A stretch of DNA of 64,000 nucleotides from assembly GCF_000715495.1 (NCBI RefSeq), contig NZ_JNLX01000183.1:25575-89574 (forward strand), in the 5' to 3' direction. This document shows positions 36,742 to 44,669 of this stretch, one piece after another. Each line of letters begins with the position of its first letter. Positions within the stretch are counted from its first letter, which is position 1. Origin of the DNA: Hymenobacter sp. IS2118 (GTDB lineage Bacteria; Bacteroidota; Bacteroidia; Cytophagales; Hymenobacteraceae). Below the pieces are notes generated by a model. It was not told the DNA's origin. It did no database searches and saw nothing but the letters and a program-made list of their open reading frames with translations. A program made the translations under genes and the position numbers.

Positions 36742-37263
36742 ATGAAGAAAATCCTGCTTTTAGCCCCGCTGGTGTTGCTACTGGTATTTGTAGGCTGTAA
36801 AAAAATCGACAAGCTCCTGACCTTCAATGTGGACGTGAGTCAGAGTGTAACCATTCCGATAATTCTCCCCGGCACGGGGCCGGTTTCGGCCGACCCGGTG
36901 GTAACGAACTCCGCAAACTCTTTCCGCAATAACAAGACGACCACGGACAAGGTAAAAAACGTGTCGCTGGACAGGATGACGCTTACCATTACCGACCCGG
37001 CCGGCGCCAATTTTAATTTTCTGGATAAGGTGGATGTATACATCAGCACCAACGCCAATAATAAAATCCTGTTGGCGCAGCAAACCAACGTGCCCAAGGA
37101 AGTGAATACGATTATGCTGGTGCCCACCACTGCCAGGCTCGACGAGTACCTGAAATCGGAAACGTATACCCTGGACGCTATCTACACCTCCAATAAATTG
37201 ATTGCCCGCCCGTTCACGGTGCGCTCCGACGCCACCTTTAAAGTAACGGCCGACCCGCTCTAA
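36742..37263 (+). CDS. Hypothetical lipoprotein
   Basis: The product is 173 aa. Its N-terminus KKILLLAPLVLLLVFVGC ends in a lipobox-like Cys near residue 19, followed by KK, so it is probably lipid-anchored. The mature part is beta-rich and contains an Asn/Thr-rich central stretch (SFRNNKTTTDKVKNVSL) and VDVYISTNANNKILLAQQ. I do not recognise a family. It begins 36 nt after hmgA and ends at a terminator, so it may be transcribed with it, although no functional link is evident. Confidence 0.75.
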   Translation: MKKILLLAPLVLLLVFVGCKKIDKLLTFNVDVSQSVTIPIILPGTGPVSADPVVTNSANSFRNNKTTTDKVKNVSLDRMTLTITDPAGANFNFLDKVDVYISTNANNKILLAQQTNVPKEVNTIMLVPTTARLDEYLKSETYTLDAIYTSNKLIARPFTVRSDATFKVTADPL

Positions 37264-37282
37264 ACCGGGTTGTTCCTAATAA

Positions 37283-37328
37283 AAAACGGCACTATTGGCT
37301 ATAATTGATAAGCCAGCAGTGCCGTTTT
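37283..37328. terminator. Bidirectional terminator hairpin between convergent genes
   Basis: AAAACGGCACT (37283-37293) pairs with AGTGCCGTTTT (37318-37328). A weaker inner stem (GGCT/AGCC) lies in the loop, and a T-rich tail follows. It sits 19 nt after the lipoprotein stop and 28 nt from the stop of the convergent gene. Confidence 0.8.
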
Positions 37329-37356
37329 GTTTTTCCCGCCACGCGCACGGGCAAGG

Positions 37357-38088
37357 TTACTTCACCACCACTACCATGCGGTTGTAGTGGTCCATCATGC
37401 GGGCGATGTCGGCGGGGCGGGTGTAGTCCAGCTGGTTGGTGTCGGCGAAGGCGCGCACCTCGTCGCTCCGGGCGCCGAAAAGACGTAATACCGCCGTCTG
37501 GGTTGGTTCCAGCGGCCGTAGCGGCTCGCTGCCCACGGTGCCTGGGCCCGCCAGCAGCGTGGCCACCAGCGCGCGGTGGCCATCGGCGGTGGGCGTAGGG
37601 GCCACGCCGTAAAGCCAGCACAGCAGCAGCGGCCCGGCATCGACAGCGGTAAGGACTTCCACAAACTCGCGGCGGGCGCCCGCGCTGCCTTCCTTCACCA
37701 AACGGGCGCGGAAGCGGCGCACAGGCACTTCGGGGTCGTCGGGTTCGCCCACGTCGAAGCCCCGCAGGCTGGCCGCCGTCCATAAGTGGGTGGTTTCGAT
37801 GGTCACCGAATCCTGCACTTCCAGCACTTGCAGGCCGGCATGATAGCGAAAGCCCGGAATGGGCAGGTAGCGCCCGGCGTAGGTGCGCAGAAAGCCGAAC
37901 GCAAAGCTGCCATCGCCCACAAAACCGGACGACTGCTTGCCGAGCGCGGCGCGCAAAGCCACGCCCGCCGGCGAAGCGTTGGCCTGCTGGTACGCCACCA
38001 CGGCCTCGGCCTGGTCCCGGCTGGCCTGGCCCCAGGCAGGCGACCCACCAGCCAGCAGCAGGAGTATCAATAAGTAGTAATAGTTCAC
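37357..38088 (-). CDS. Exported protein of unknown function
   Basis: The product is 243 aa with a signal peptide (YYYLLILLLLAGGSPAWGQ) and a mixed alpha/beta mature part. Segments include FAFGFLRTYAGRYLPIPGF, VEVLTAVDAGPLLLCWLYG and, near the end, PADIARMMDHYNRMVVVVK. I do not recognise a domain. The start is GTG 38088, supported by an exact -7 element 34 nt upstream; there is no in-frame ATG that keeps the signal peptide. It is convergent with the lipoprotein gene. Confidence 0.72.
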   Translation of the reverse strand: MNYYYLLILLLLAGGSPAWGQASRDQAEAVVAYQQANASPAGVALRAALGKQSSGFVGDGSFAFGFLRTYAGRYLPIPGFRYHAGLQVLEVQDSVTIETTHLWTAASLRGFDVGEPDDPEVPVRRFRARLVKEGSAGARREFVEVLTAVDAGPLLLCWLYGVAPTPTADGHRALVATLLAGPGTVGSEPLRPLEPTQTAVLRLFGARSDEVRAFADTNQLDYTRPADIARMMDHYNRMVVVVK

Positions 38089-38121
38089 TAACTATAAATT
38101 ACAAAAGTGATTTAGGGGTAT

Positions 38122-38129
38122 CAAAAATA
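38122..38129 (-). promoter_or_regulatory. -7 element for the exported protein gene
   Basis: On the reverse strand TATTTTTG exactly matches TAnnTTTG, 34 nt before GTG 38088. It helps fix that start. Confidence 0.55.
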
Positions 38130-38192
38130 CGATGCCGGCTGCTAATCTATCTTGAATTATAGAGGCTGTTTGGAATGTGTGATTTTTTAGGG

Positions 38193-38300
38193 TGTGTCAT
38201 CATAGTGCTTTCGAAGGCCCTTATCACGGAGGTAGCGTTTAGCACATACGACCAAAACAGATAGCCGTGAGAAGGGCCTTCGCAAGCACAGGATGACACG
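38193..38300. repeat. Palindromic repeat, third family
   Basis: The left arm (38194-38228, beginning GTGTCATCATAGTGCTTTCG) pairs with the right arm (38265-38299) with about four mismatches. It shares the GTCAT-start and GAAGG layout of families A and B, but the sequence differs. Confidence 0.75.
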
Positions 38301-38538
38301 TTTTTGAATTTCTTAACAGCTTTATGTAAGAAGGCTTTTCGCTATGAAGCCCCGTGTTGACCGAAATTAATTCGAGCGGTACCAGAGTATGTAGTTTGTC
38401 AAACCGCACCCACTGCGGCCCGCAGTGGGCAGGAAAAGTAGCATTGAAACCTGTGAAGGCACAATTGCTAAAGCATTGCCTATTGTGGCCAGAAACCGGT
38501 GGTGTTGGACAGGGGCAGCCAGTGCAAAAACCGGGCCT

Positions 38539-40101
38539 TTAGCGGTTGCGGCCGTACTGCTCGTGGCTGCTCACCCAGTCGGAGCTGCTGATGGCCGCGC
38601 CCAGGCTCAGCTCGCCGGCCAGCACCACGCCAGCCACGATTTCGGCAAACTTGCGGACCGTGCCGCGGCCTACGCAGCCCAACATCTGCAGGCATTCGTT
38701 TTGGGTGGCCAGGCCGGTGCCGCCCCCGTGGGTGGCCACAATGAGCGACGGGATGGTGATGCTGATGTACAAATCACCCTCGGGCGTGACTTCTGAATAC
38801 AGAATGCCGGCCGACGACTCGCTCACGTTGGCCACGTCCTGGCCGGTGGCGATGAACATGGCCGTGATGCCGTTGGCCGAGTGCGCACCGTTGTTGTTGG
38901 CCCCCGAAATAAAGGCGCCCACGTTGCTCACCTGGCCGTGGTAGGCCAGCTGCTCTGGCGTCACGCGCATGCGCTGCATCAGCACCTCGCGCTTCACCAC
39001 GGCTTCGGCCACCACGCGCTTGCCGCGGGTGCGCATCACGTTAATCTGGCTGGCTTTTTTGTCGGTAGCAAAGTTGGATTCGAGGTAGAAATGTTCCACC
39101 TTCGGGCCCTTGTAATTCTCCAGAATCCAGGAGCAGGCGGCGAAGGTGGCGCGGCCCACCATGTTCTGGCCGGCCGCGTCGCCGGTGCTGAAATTGAAGC
39201 GCAGGTAGGCGAATTTGTTGCTCAGGTAGGTGTCGATGTACTGCAGTTTGGCCACGCTGGACGTGCTTTCGGCCTGCGGCCGAATCTGGCCGATGTGGTC
39301 TTCCACCCACTGGCCAAAGTCGCGCGCCCCGCGCGCGTCGCTGAATACGAACACCGGCGCGCGCTGCATGGCGTCGCCAATCACGGTGCACTTCACGCCG
39401 CCGCACAGGTTCAGCACCTGAATGCCGCGGTTGTAGCTGGCCACGAGCGTGCCTTCGGTGGTGGCCATCGGAATGAGGAAATCACCCTGAGCGTGCTCGC
39501 CGTTCACCGTCAGCGGCCCGGCCAGGCCCACCGGAATCTGGGCCACGCCCATGAAATGCTCGCAGTTGCCCTGCAGCTGGTGGGCATCGAAGGAATAGTG
39601 CTTGAGGTGCTTGAATTCCTTCTCCGAAAACTGCTCGGCGAAACGCTGGCGGGCCGCAATGGCGGCTTCGGAATAATCATCTTCTTCGGAACGCGGAATG
39701 CGGGGCTTCTGGCTGGCCGCGCCCACAATGGCGTCTTCCACTTCCACGTGCAGGTCGCCGAAAGCATCGGTCGAAAACCAGATTTGCACCGGATGAATGC
39801 CCTCGGTCAGGGTCGGCATGTCGAGCAGAATGTGGAGCACGCGGCCCACGGGCAGTTCCACGGCCCGACCGTCGGCATCGATGTCGGCTGCCTGGCGAAA
39901 TTCGCCGTTGCCCAGGTCCACCCGAATTTTATCGGCCGAAATCACCTCATTGCCAATCCGTACCTGCTTAAACCCGGTGACTTTCACATCATCAAGCCGG
40001 TTTTTGATGCTGAAAGCGACGCCCGCTTCCTGGGGCAAATTGTGCAGGCTGCCGCGGTTGTAAAGCAGCTTTAGAAGCATGGGGCTGGGCGTGAAAACCA
40101 T
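38539..40101 (-). CDS. Hydroxymethylglutaryl-CoA reductase with extra N-terminal domain
   Basis: The product is 520 aa. It makes mevalonate from HMG-CoA with NAD(P)H, the committed step of the mevalonate route to isoprenoids. The catalytic part (about residues 160-520) has IPVGLAGPL, catalytic Glu216 in ATTEGTLVAS, Asp308 in GDAAGQNM and Lys348/349 in FATDKKASQIN, then the late GGGTGLATQNE. The GDAAGQNM motif departs from the common DAMGMNM. About 150 residues ahead of this form a beta-rich domain (VRIGNEVISADKIRVDLGNG, LHVEVEDAIVG) that I do not recognise as part of bacterial HMGR. No other mevalonate gene is in the window. ATG 40080 is an alternative start. Confidence 0.9.
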   Translation of the reverse strand: MVFTPSPMLLKLLYNRGSLHNLPQEAGVAFSIKNRLDDVKVTGFKQVRIGNEVISADKIRVDLGNGEFRQAADIDADGRAVELPVGRVLHILLDMPTLTEGIHPVQIWFSTDAFGDLHVEVEDAIVGAASQKPRIPRSEEDDYSEAAIAARQRFAEQFSEKEFKHLKHYSFDAHQLQGNCEHFMGVAQIPVGLAGPLTVNGEHAQGDFLIPMATTEGTLVASYNRGIQVLNLCGGVKCTVIGDAMQRAPVFVFSDARGARDFGQWVEDHIGQIRPQAESTSSVAKLQYIDTYLSNKFAYLRFNFSTGDAAGQNMVGRATFAACSWILENYKGPKVEHFYLESNFATDKKASQINVMRTRGKRVVAEAVVKREVLMQRMRVTPEQLAYHGQVSNVGAFISGANNNGAHSANGITAMFIATGQDVANVSESSAGILYSEVTPEGDLYISITIPSLIVATHGGGTGLATQNECLQMLGCVGRGTVRKFAEIVAGVVLAGELSLGAAISSSDWVSSHEQYGRNR

Positions 40102-40127
40102 GTTTGGGCGGGAAAAGAGGTGAAGTG

Positions 40128-40135
40128 GAAAAATA
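40128..40135 (-). promoter_or_regulatory. Near-consensus -7 element for HMG-CoA reductase
   Basis: On the reverse strand TATTTTTC matches TAnnTTTG at 7 of 8 positions, 27 nt before ATG 40101. Confidence 0.35.
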
Positions 40136-40271
40136 CGATTTGGTGCGCGGGAGTGAAGGTGGGGAATTTTAGGCGGAATTTCCTAGCGCCGCGGTAAGCG
40201 TGGCTCCCTACGCTCCGCCCGAACAGGTAGCCCGAAGGAATCAGGAATGAAAACCGGCGCGTGCGCCTTCT

Positions 40272-40279
40272 TACCTTTG
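40272..40279 (+). promoter_or_regulatory. -7 element for the PhyH-family gene
   Basis: TACCTTTG exactly matches TAnnTTTG and lies 41 nt before ATG 40321. It makes the upstream in-frame start at 40261 unlikely. Confidence 0.6.
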
Positions 40280-40320
40280 CGCCCCGTCAGGGCCACGTCC
40301 GTCGGTTGCTACTTTTTGCT

Positions 40321-41136
40321 ATGCCCTTATCTATTGACTACCCCCGCTTTTCGCTGGGCCACACCTTAACACCCGAGCAACGCGCTTTTTTTGCCAAGTA
40401 CGGGTTTCTGCATTTCCGTCCGTTTGCCTCCCCCGAGTACGTGCAAGAGCTGCTACGCGCCACCGAGGACGTGCAAGCCGACTGGCTGGCCCACGGCGTG
40501 GAAAAGGTGAACGGCGTGCCCATTAAATACGGCCGCGACGTGGACGGCTCGCCCATTGTGCAGCGCTTCGCGTTTGCCTCGCAGCACAGCTCCGTGCTGC
40601 ACAAGCTGGTGCAGGACGAGCGGTTCCAGGCCCTGTTTCCGCTGCTCGAAGCCGAAGGCGGCCGGGTGGGCGAAAACGAAAAGGACGGCCTCGTGGTGAA
40701 CCACTACGTGAACGTGGAAGGCTCGGAATTCTCGCAGATGGGCTGGCACACCGACTCACTCCGCGACGTGTTTTACGGCAAGCGCATCGGACCCATGCTC
40801 AACGTGGGCCTGCACCTCGATGGCACCAAGGCCACCAATGGCGGCCTGCGCGTCATCCCCGGCACGCATCATCAAAGCCTGCACAAAATGTTGTTTCGCA
40901 AGAAATACTACAAGGACGTGCACTACGATTCCAACGAAATAGCCATCGAAACCGAGCCCGGCGACCTTACCGTGCACGATGGCCGCATGTGGCACCGCGT
41001 GGCCCAGTCGCCGCTTACGGGCGAGGCCAGCCGCCGCCGCGTCATGTACGTGCCCATCATCGCCGGCAAGTACCAGCCCAAGAGCGACGCCAGCCCCACG
41101 CCGTTCTACCTGCGCTTTTTACACCTCGTAAAATAA
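40321..41136 (+). CDS. Phytanoyl-CoA dioxygenase (PhyH) family protein
   Basis: The product is a 271-aa soluble Fe(II)/2-oxoglutarate oxygenase of the double-stranded beta-helix fold. The iron ligands are visible as HTD in MGWHTDSLRDVF and the distal His in HDGRMWHRVAQSP. The Arg that would hold 2-oxoglutarate is in SRRRVMYVPI. The opening LTPEQRAFFAKYGFLHF is typical of PhyH proteins. The substrate is unknown. The start is ATG 40321, 41 nt after an exact -7 element. An SDR gene follows 80 nt downstream and may be co-transcribed. Confidence 0.88.
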   Translation: MPLSIDYPRFSLGHTLTPEQRAFFAKYGFLHFRPFASPEYVQELLRATEDVQADWLAHGVEKVNGVPIKYGRDVDGSPIVQRFAFASQHSSVLHKLVQDERFQALFPLLEAEGGRVGENEKDGLVVNHYVNVEGSEFSQMGWHTDSLRDVFYGKRIGPMLNVGLHLDGTKATNGGLRVIPGTHHQSLHKMLFRKKYYKDVHYDSNEIAIETEPGDLTVHDGRMWHRVAQSPLTGEASRRRVMYVPIIAGKYQPKSDASPTPFYLRFLHLVK

Positions 41137-41141
41137 CCAAT

Positions 41142-41216
41142 TGGTAAATGGGTGAGTGGGTGAGTGAGCTGTGCTATTCTATCTATTCACCCATTCTACC
41201 CATTCACCCATTGCCC
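41142..41216. repeat. Imperfect inverted repeat between PhyH and SDR genes
   Basis: AATGGGTGAGTGGGTGAGTGAG (about 41147-41168) faces TTCACCCATTCTACCCATTCACCCATT (about 41186-41212) in inverted orientation. It would form a hairpin just before the SDR start codon. Origin is unclear. Confidence 0.45.
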
Positions 41217-41996
41217 ATGTACGCTCTCGTTACCGGCGCCTCGCGCGGCATTGGCCGCGCCATTTCGCTTCTGCTGGCCCAACGCGGCTACGACCTGCTC
41301 CTGGTGGCGCGGTCTCAGGACCAGCTCACGGCCCTGGCGCAGGAAATAGGCGCCACGCACCAGCGGCAGGCCCGCGTGCTGGCCCTGGACCTGGCCGCGC
41401 CCGGCGCCGCCGATGCCGTGGCCGCCTGGGCCCAACAACAAACCGACCAGCTGGCCGTGCTGGTAAACAACGCCGGCTACGGCCTCTGGGGGCGCTTTGA
41501 AGCCCTCAGCCTGCCCGACCAGCAAAACATGCTGCAACTGAACATGGCCCTGCCCGTGGCCCTCACGCACCTGTTGCTGCCCGCGCTGCACCAGGTGCCC
41601 CAGGCCTACGTGCTGAACGTAGCCAGCACCGCCGCCTACCAGGCCGTGCCATCGTTGGCGCTTTACGCGGCCAGCAAGGCCTTTTTGCTGAGCTTCAGCC
41701 GCGGCCTGCGCTACGAGCTGAAAGCTACCAATGTGTCCGTGACGTGCCTGTGCCCCGGTGCCACCACCACCAGCTTTGCCGACCGCGCCGGCATGGGTGC
41801 CGAGCTGCAGGCCACCGCCAACAAAGTCTCGATGACGGCCGAAGCCGTGGCCGAAATCGCCGTGGCCGGCCTGCTGGCCGGCGAGGCCGAGGTAGTGCCC
41901 GGCGTGCTGAACAAGGTGTCGGCGGGCCTCACCAGCTTCGTGCCCAAGGGCATTGTTGAGAAAATAGCGGCCGGCATCTACGAGAAGTATTTGTAG
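41217..41996 (+). CDS. Short-chain dehydrogenase/reductase (SDR)
   Basis: The product is a 259-aa classical SDR. It has the cofactor motif TGASRGIGRA at residues 6-15, the NNAGYG motif, the catalytic Ser in VASTAAY and YAASK as the Tyr/Lys pair. The residues LLLVAR after beta-2 fit NADP(H) use. Substrate cannot be deduced. The start ATG 41217 is two codons before the Rossmann strand, although the frame is open from 41148. It lies downstream of the PhyH gene on the same strand. Confidence 0.9.
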   Translation: MYALVTGASRGIGRAISLLLAQRGYDLLLVARSQDQLTALAQEIGATHQRQARVLALDLAAPGAADAVAAWAQQQTDQLAVLVNNAGYGLWGRFEALSLPDQQNMLQLNMALPVALTHLLLPALHQVPQAYVLNVASTAAYQAVPSLALYAASKAFLLSFSRGLRYELKATNVSVTCLCPGATTTSFADRAGMGAELQATANKVSMTAEAVAEIAVAGLLAGEAEVVPGVLNKVSAGLTSFVPKGIVEKIAAGIYEKYL

Positions 41997-42800
41997 GGCC
42001 GGCTTCGGCTAATTGCTGGTTTTGAATTAATTAGCTCAGGCTGCGCCCCGGAGGGGCGACATATCGGTAACAGGTCCCCTAGAGCAGTTTCAGGGTCAGT
42101 GTACAGTTTTCAAAAGAATTAAAAATGAAGAATGAAGAATTAAAAACCTGACTATCAAATTTTTAATTCTTCATTTTTAATTCTATTCATCAGGGCGGAA
42201 ACCGCTCTAATGGACCGTTTGCAAAGCCCCATCGGGGCGACACTCGTTGAACGGGTGTCGCCCCGATGGGGCTTTGGCGCTTTGTCTGTAGAATTTATCT
42301 GCCGATATGTCGCCTCTCCAGGGCTCGGGCACATCCTCCGCAACGTGAGTCAGCTTGTTTAACAAATAGCGAGAAAAGAGGTGGTTAGCTTAATGATTCC
42401 GCAATAGAAACCGGTTTAATAAATCAAAAATACACCAGAATAAATATTTTTTAAAAAAAAACGCGACTCTAGCAATCCGATTTCATGGCCTTGTCGTAAC
42501 AATTAGATGGGCTGACTCTTCGGTGCCCGCATCGGCACTACGAAATTTCCCTCCTGGTTCGAAGGCAGCAGTTGGCTGACTTCTGCAGCTGGCTTTTTTC
42601 GTAGTGTATCCGCATTGGGGCAATGGCCCGATTACGATAGTTCCGAGTACGAGTATCCGGTTGTTATGCCGCTCCGGCGGCCGTCTATTCTATGCTGGTA
42701 GCGGTTATTGCTTATTTAAGTTTCTGAAAATCAATTATCCAACCCGAGTTAATCGTTTTTGTTTGGTTCATTTTTTACCCTTTTTCATTTGCTGTAACCT
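41997..42800. other. 800-bp intergenic region upstream of the DUF4331 locus
   Basis: The left part holds nested inverted repeats (42043-42326). The right part from about 42360 is AT-rich, with A-runs near 42450, and should contain the promoter of the DUF4331 genes. No exact TAnnTTTG was found close to the start codon. No credible gene was seen. Confidence 0.6.
42043..42326. repeat. Nested inverted-repeat element
   Basis: Outer arms 42043-42067 and 42302-42326 are inverted repeats of 25 bp with about three mismatches (core GGCGACATATCGG). Inside lie TAGAGCAGTTTC/GAAACCGCTCTA (42080-42091, 42198-42209), an AT-rich pair (42115-42146, 42160-42184), and a perfect 21-bp stem (42223-42243, 42255-42275; core CATCGGGGCGACAC). 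No ORF is present. Confidence 0.75.
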
Positions 42801-44636
42801 ATGAAAAACCTTTTAAGTAAGCCCCTGCAATGGGTGTACGGGGCCTGTGCGGTCACGACGCTCTCGGTCTGGAGCGCTACCCGCCACACGCCGCTGGAAG
42901 CCAGCAGCCACCGCGAAGCCCCGCTCATTGCCGACGACCCGTTGGCCGACGTGACAGACGTGTACGCCTTTCGGGCGCCCGACGCCCCGGAACGCGTGGT
43001 GCTCATCGCCGACTACATCCCGTTCCAGCTGCCGCAGGGTGGCCCGAATTACGCCACCTTCGGGGAGAACATTCGGTATGAAATCCACGTGAAGAACAAC
43101 AGCGCCACGCCCGGCGACGACGTGACGTACCGCTTCACTTTTAAGCGTGTGAACGAAGACCCAAGCACGTTCTTCAACATCCGGCTGGGAGCGCAAAACC
43201 TCAAAACCACTTATACCTGCGAGAAAAGCCTGGGCGGTGGCGCGTTCACAACCATTGTTACCAACGGGGTGGTGCCGCCTTACAACATCGGGCCGCGCTC
43301 CATCAACGGTGGGGCGGGCCTGAACCAGGGAGCACCCTATGCCACCCTGCGGCAGAACGCCGTGACTAACGCCAGCGGCGGGGGCGGCGAACAGATATTC
43401 TGCGGCTCGTCGGACGACCCCTTTTTCGTAGACCTCGGGGCCGTGTTTGATTTGGCTGGTGTGCGCATCAACCAGGGCGCCCGCGACGGCCTGGCGAAGT
43501 ACAATGTGCATTCCATCGCGCTGAGCATTCCGATTGAGACGGTGCAGAAAAACAACCGGCCGGTATCGGAGGCCACCAGCATTCTGGACCCCAACTACGT
43601 CATCGGCGTGTGGGCTTCGGCCAGCCGCCCCACCATCCGCACCCTGAGTGCCACCGGCGGCCCCACCACCGACAACGATACCTACGTGCAGGTGTCGCGT
43701 CTGGGCATGCCGCTCACCAACGAGGCCGTGACGCCCATTGGCGGCAAAGACCTCTGGAACCGCCGCACGCCCTACAACGAGGAGGCCGTAGCCGACGATT
43801 ACCTCTCCAACCCCGAGCTGGCCCTATACATGGACGACCGCCAGTTTGGCGGGGCGGTGCCCGCGCTTTCGGCGCTGCGCGTTCAAACCAGGTCGCTGGC
43901 CGGCTTCCCCGGCCTGCCCGCCGGTGGCTTCGACTTCGGCAACACCCGGCCGGGCCTTTTCCCGCTGAAGGGCAGTTCAGCCGTGGCCGGCACTGCCCTG
44001 GACGACGCCGCGTTTGGCAACTACCTGCTGGTAGCTGGCAAGCCGCGCTCGGTGGATATCAAGCCTATTTTCCATACCGGCGTGCCCAACCTGCGGCCCT
44101 ACCAGCTGGCCACCGGCAAAGGCGGCAACCCGCTGGCCTACGGCAAGCCGTTCGTGAACAACTTCCTGCCGCTGGCGGCGCCGGGCCGCACCAACCCCGG
44201 CGGCGACATGCTGCGCCTGAACATGGCCGTGCCCGTGACGCCGCGCAACTCGCCTGATTTCAGCAACCAGGGCCTGATTGCCGCTGCGGTGCTGGGCCTC
44301 ACCGACCCGCGCTTTAACACCAACGTGCCAGACCCCAGCACGGCAGACCCGAACGACTTTTTGCCCCAGAACATCCCGAACATGGACGGCTTCCCCAACG
44401 GACGCCGCCTGGAAGATGAAGTGGTGAAGATTGAGTTGCAGGCTGTGAGCGGCGTTGCCCTGGCCGCTATTGGCCTGTGGTACGACGACTACACGCCCAC
44501 GAGCCCTTCGCCCGTGACGCCGCGCCTGAAGCGCGTGCTGAATTTCTCGACGGGCGTGGAAAGCAACGATGCGCCGTTCGCGACGGGCTTCCCCTATCTG
44601 GCGACCCCTTGGGAAGGTTTCGCTACGCGTCGCTAA
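42801..44636 (+). CDS. DUF4331 domain protein, secreted
   Basis: The product is 611 aa. A short N-terminal hydrophobic segment precedes HTPLEASSHREAPLIADDP, the hallmark opening of DUF4331, followed by DVTDVYAFRAPDA. Later conserved stretches are TFFNIRLGAQNLKTTYTC, VSRLGMPLTNEAV and PNMDGFPNGRRLEDEV. The family has no established function; the clustered Asp, His and Glu near the N-terminus could bind metal, but that is a guess. There is no T9SS domain, and the protein ends soon after the conserved region (TPWEGFATRR). It is a tandem paralogue of the next gene (33 nt gap), which adds a T9SS module. Confidence 0.9.
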   Translation: MKNLLSKPLQWVYGACAVTTLSVWSATRHTPLEASSHREAPLIADDPLADVTDVYAFRAPDAPERVVLIADYIPFQLPQGGPNYATFGENIRYEIHVKNNSATPGDDVTYRFTFKRVNEDPSTFFNIRLGAQNLKTTYTCEKSLGGGAFTTIVTNGVVPPYNIGPRSINGGAGLNQGAPYATLRQNAVTNASGGGGEQIFCGSSDDPFFVDLGAVFDLAGVRINQGARDGLAKYNVHSIALSIPIETVQKNNRPVSEATSILDPNYVIGVWASASRPTIRTLSATGGPTTDNDTYVQVSRLGMPLTNEAVTPIGGKDLWNRRTPYNEEAVADDYLSNPELALYMDDRQFGGAVPALSALRVQTRSLAGFPGLPAGGFDFGNTRPGLFPLKGSSAVAGTALDDAAFGNYLLVAGKPRSVDIKPIFHTGVPNLRPYQLATGKGGNPLAYGKPFVNNFLPLAAPGRTNPGGDMLRLNMAVPVTPRNSPDFSNQGLIAAAVLGLTDPRFNTNVPDPSTADPNDFLPQNIPNMDGFPNGRRLEDEVVKIELQAVSGVALAAIGLWYDDYTPTSPSPVTPRLKRVLNFSTGVESNDAPFATGFPYLATPWEGFATRR

Positions 44637-44669
44637 CTCATTTCCTCATCCTTGATTCGTTCGAAGAAA

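Larger units (their letters stand above)
38089..38538. other. Intergenic region with a long inverted repeat
   Basis: It contains the promoter of the exported protein (38122-38129, minus) and a palindromic repeat (38193-38300). The remaining part up to the HMG-CoA reductase stop shows no credible gene. Confidence 0.6.

Noticed and set aside
38354..38796. Plus-strand frames next to the HMG-CoA reductase 3' end
   Set aside because: They run antisense into the reductase and have no coding character of their own.
42155..42343. 62-codon reverse frame within the nested repeats
   Set aside because: It is made of the inverted repeats themselves.
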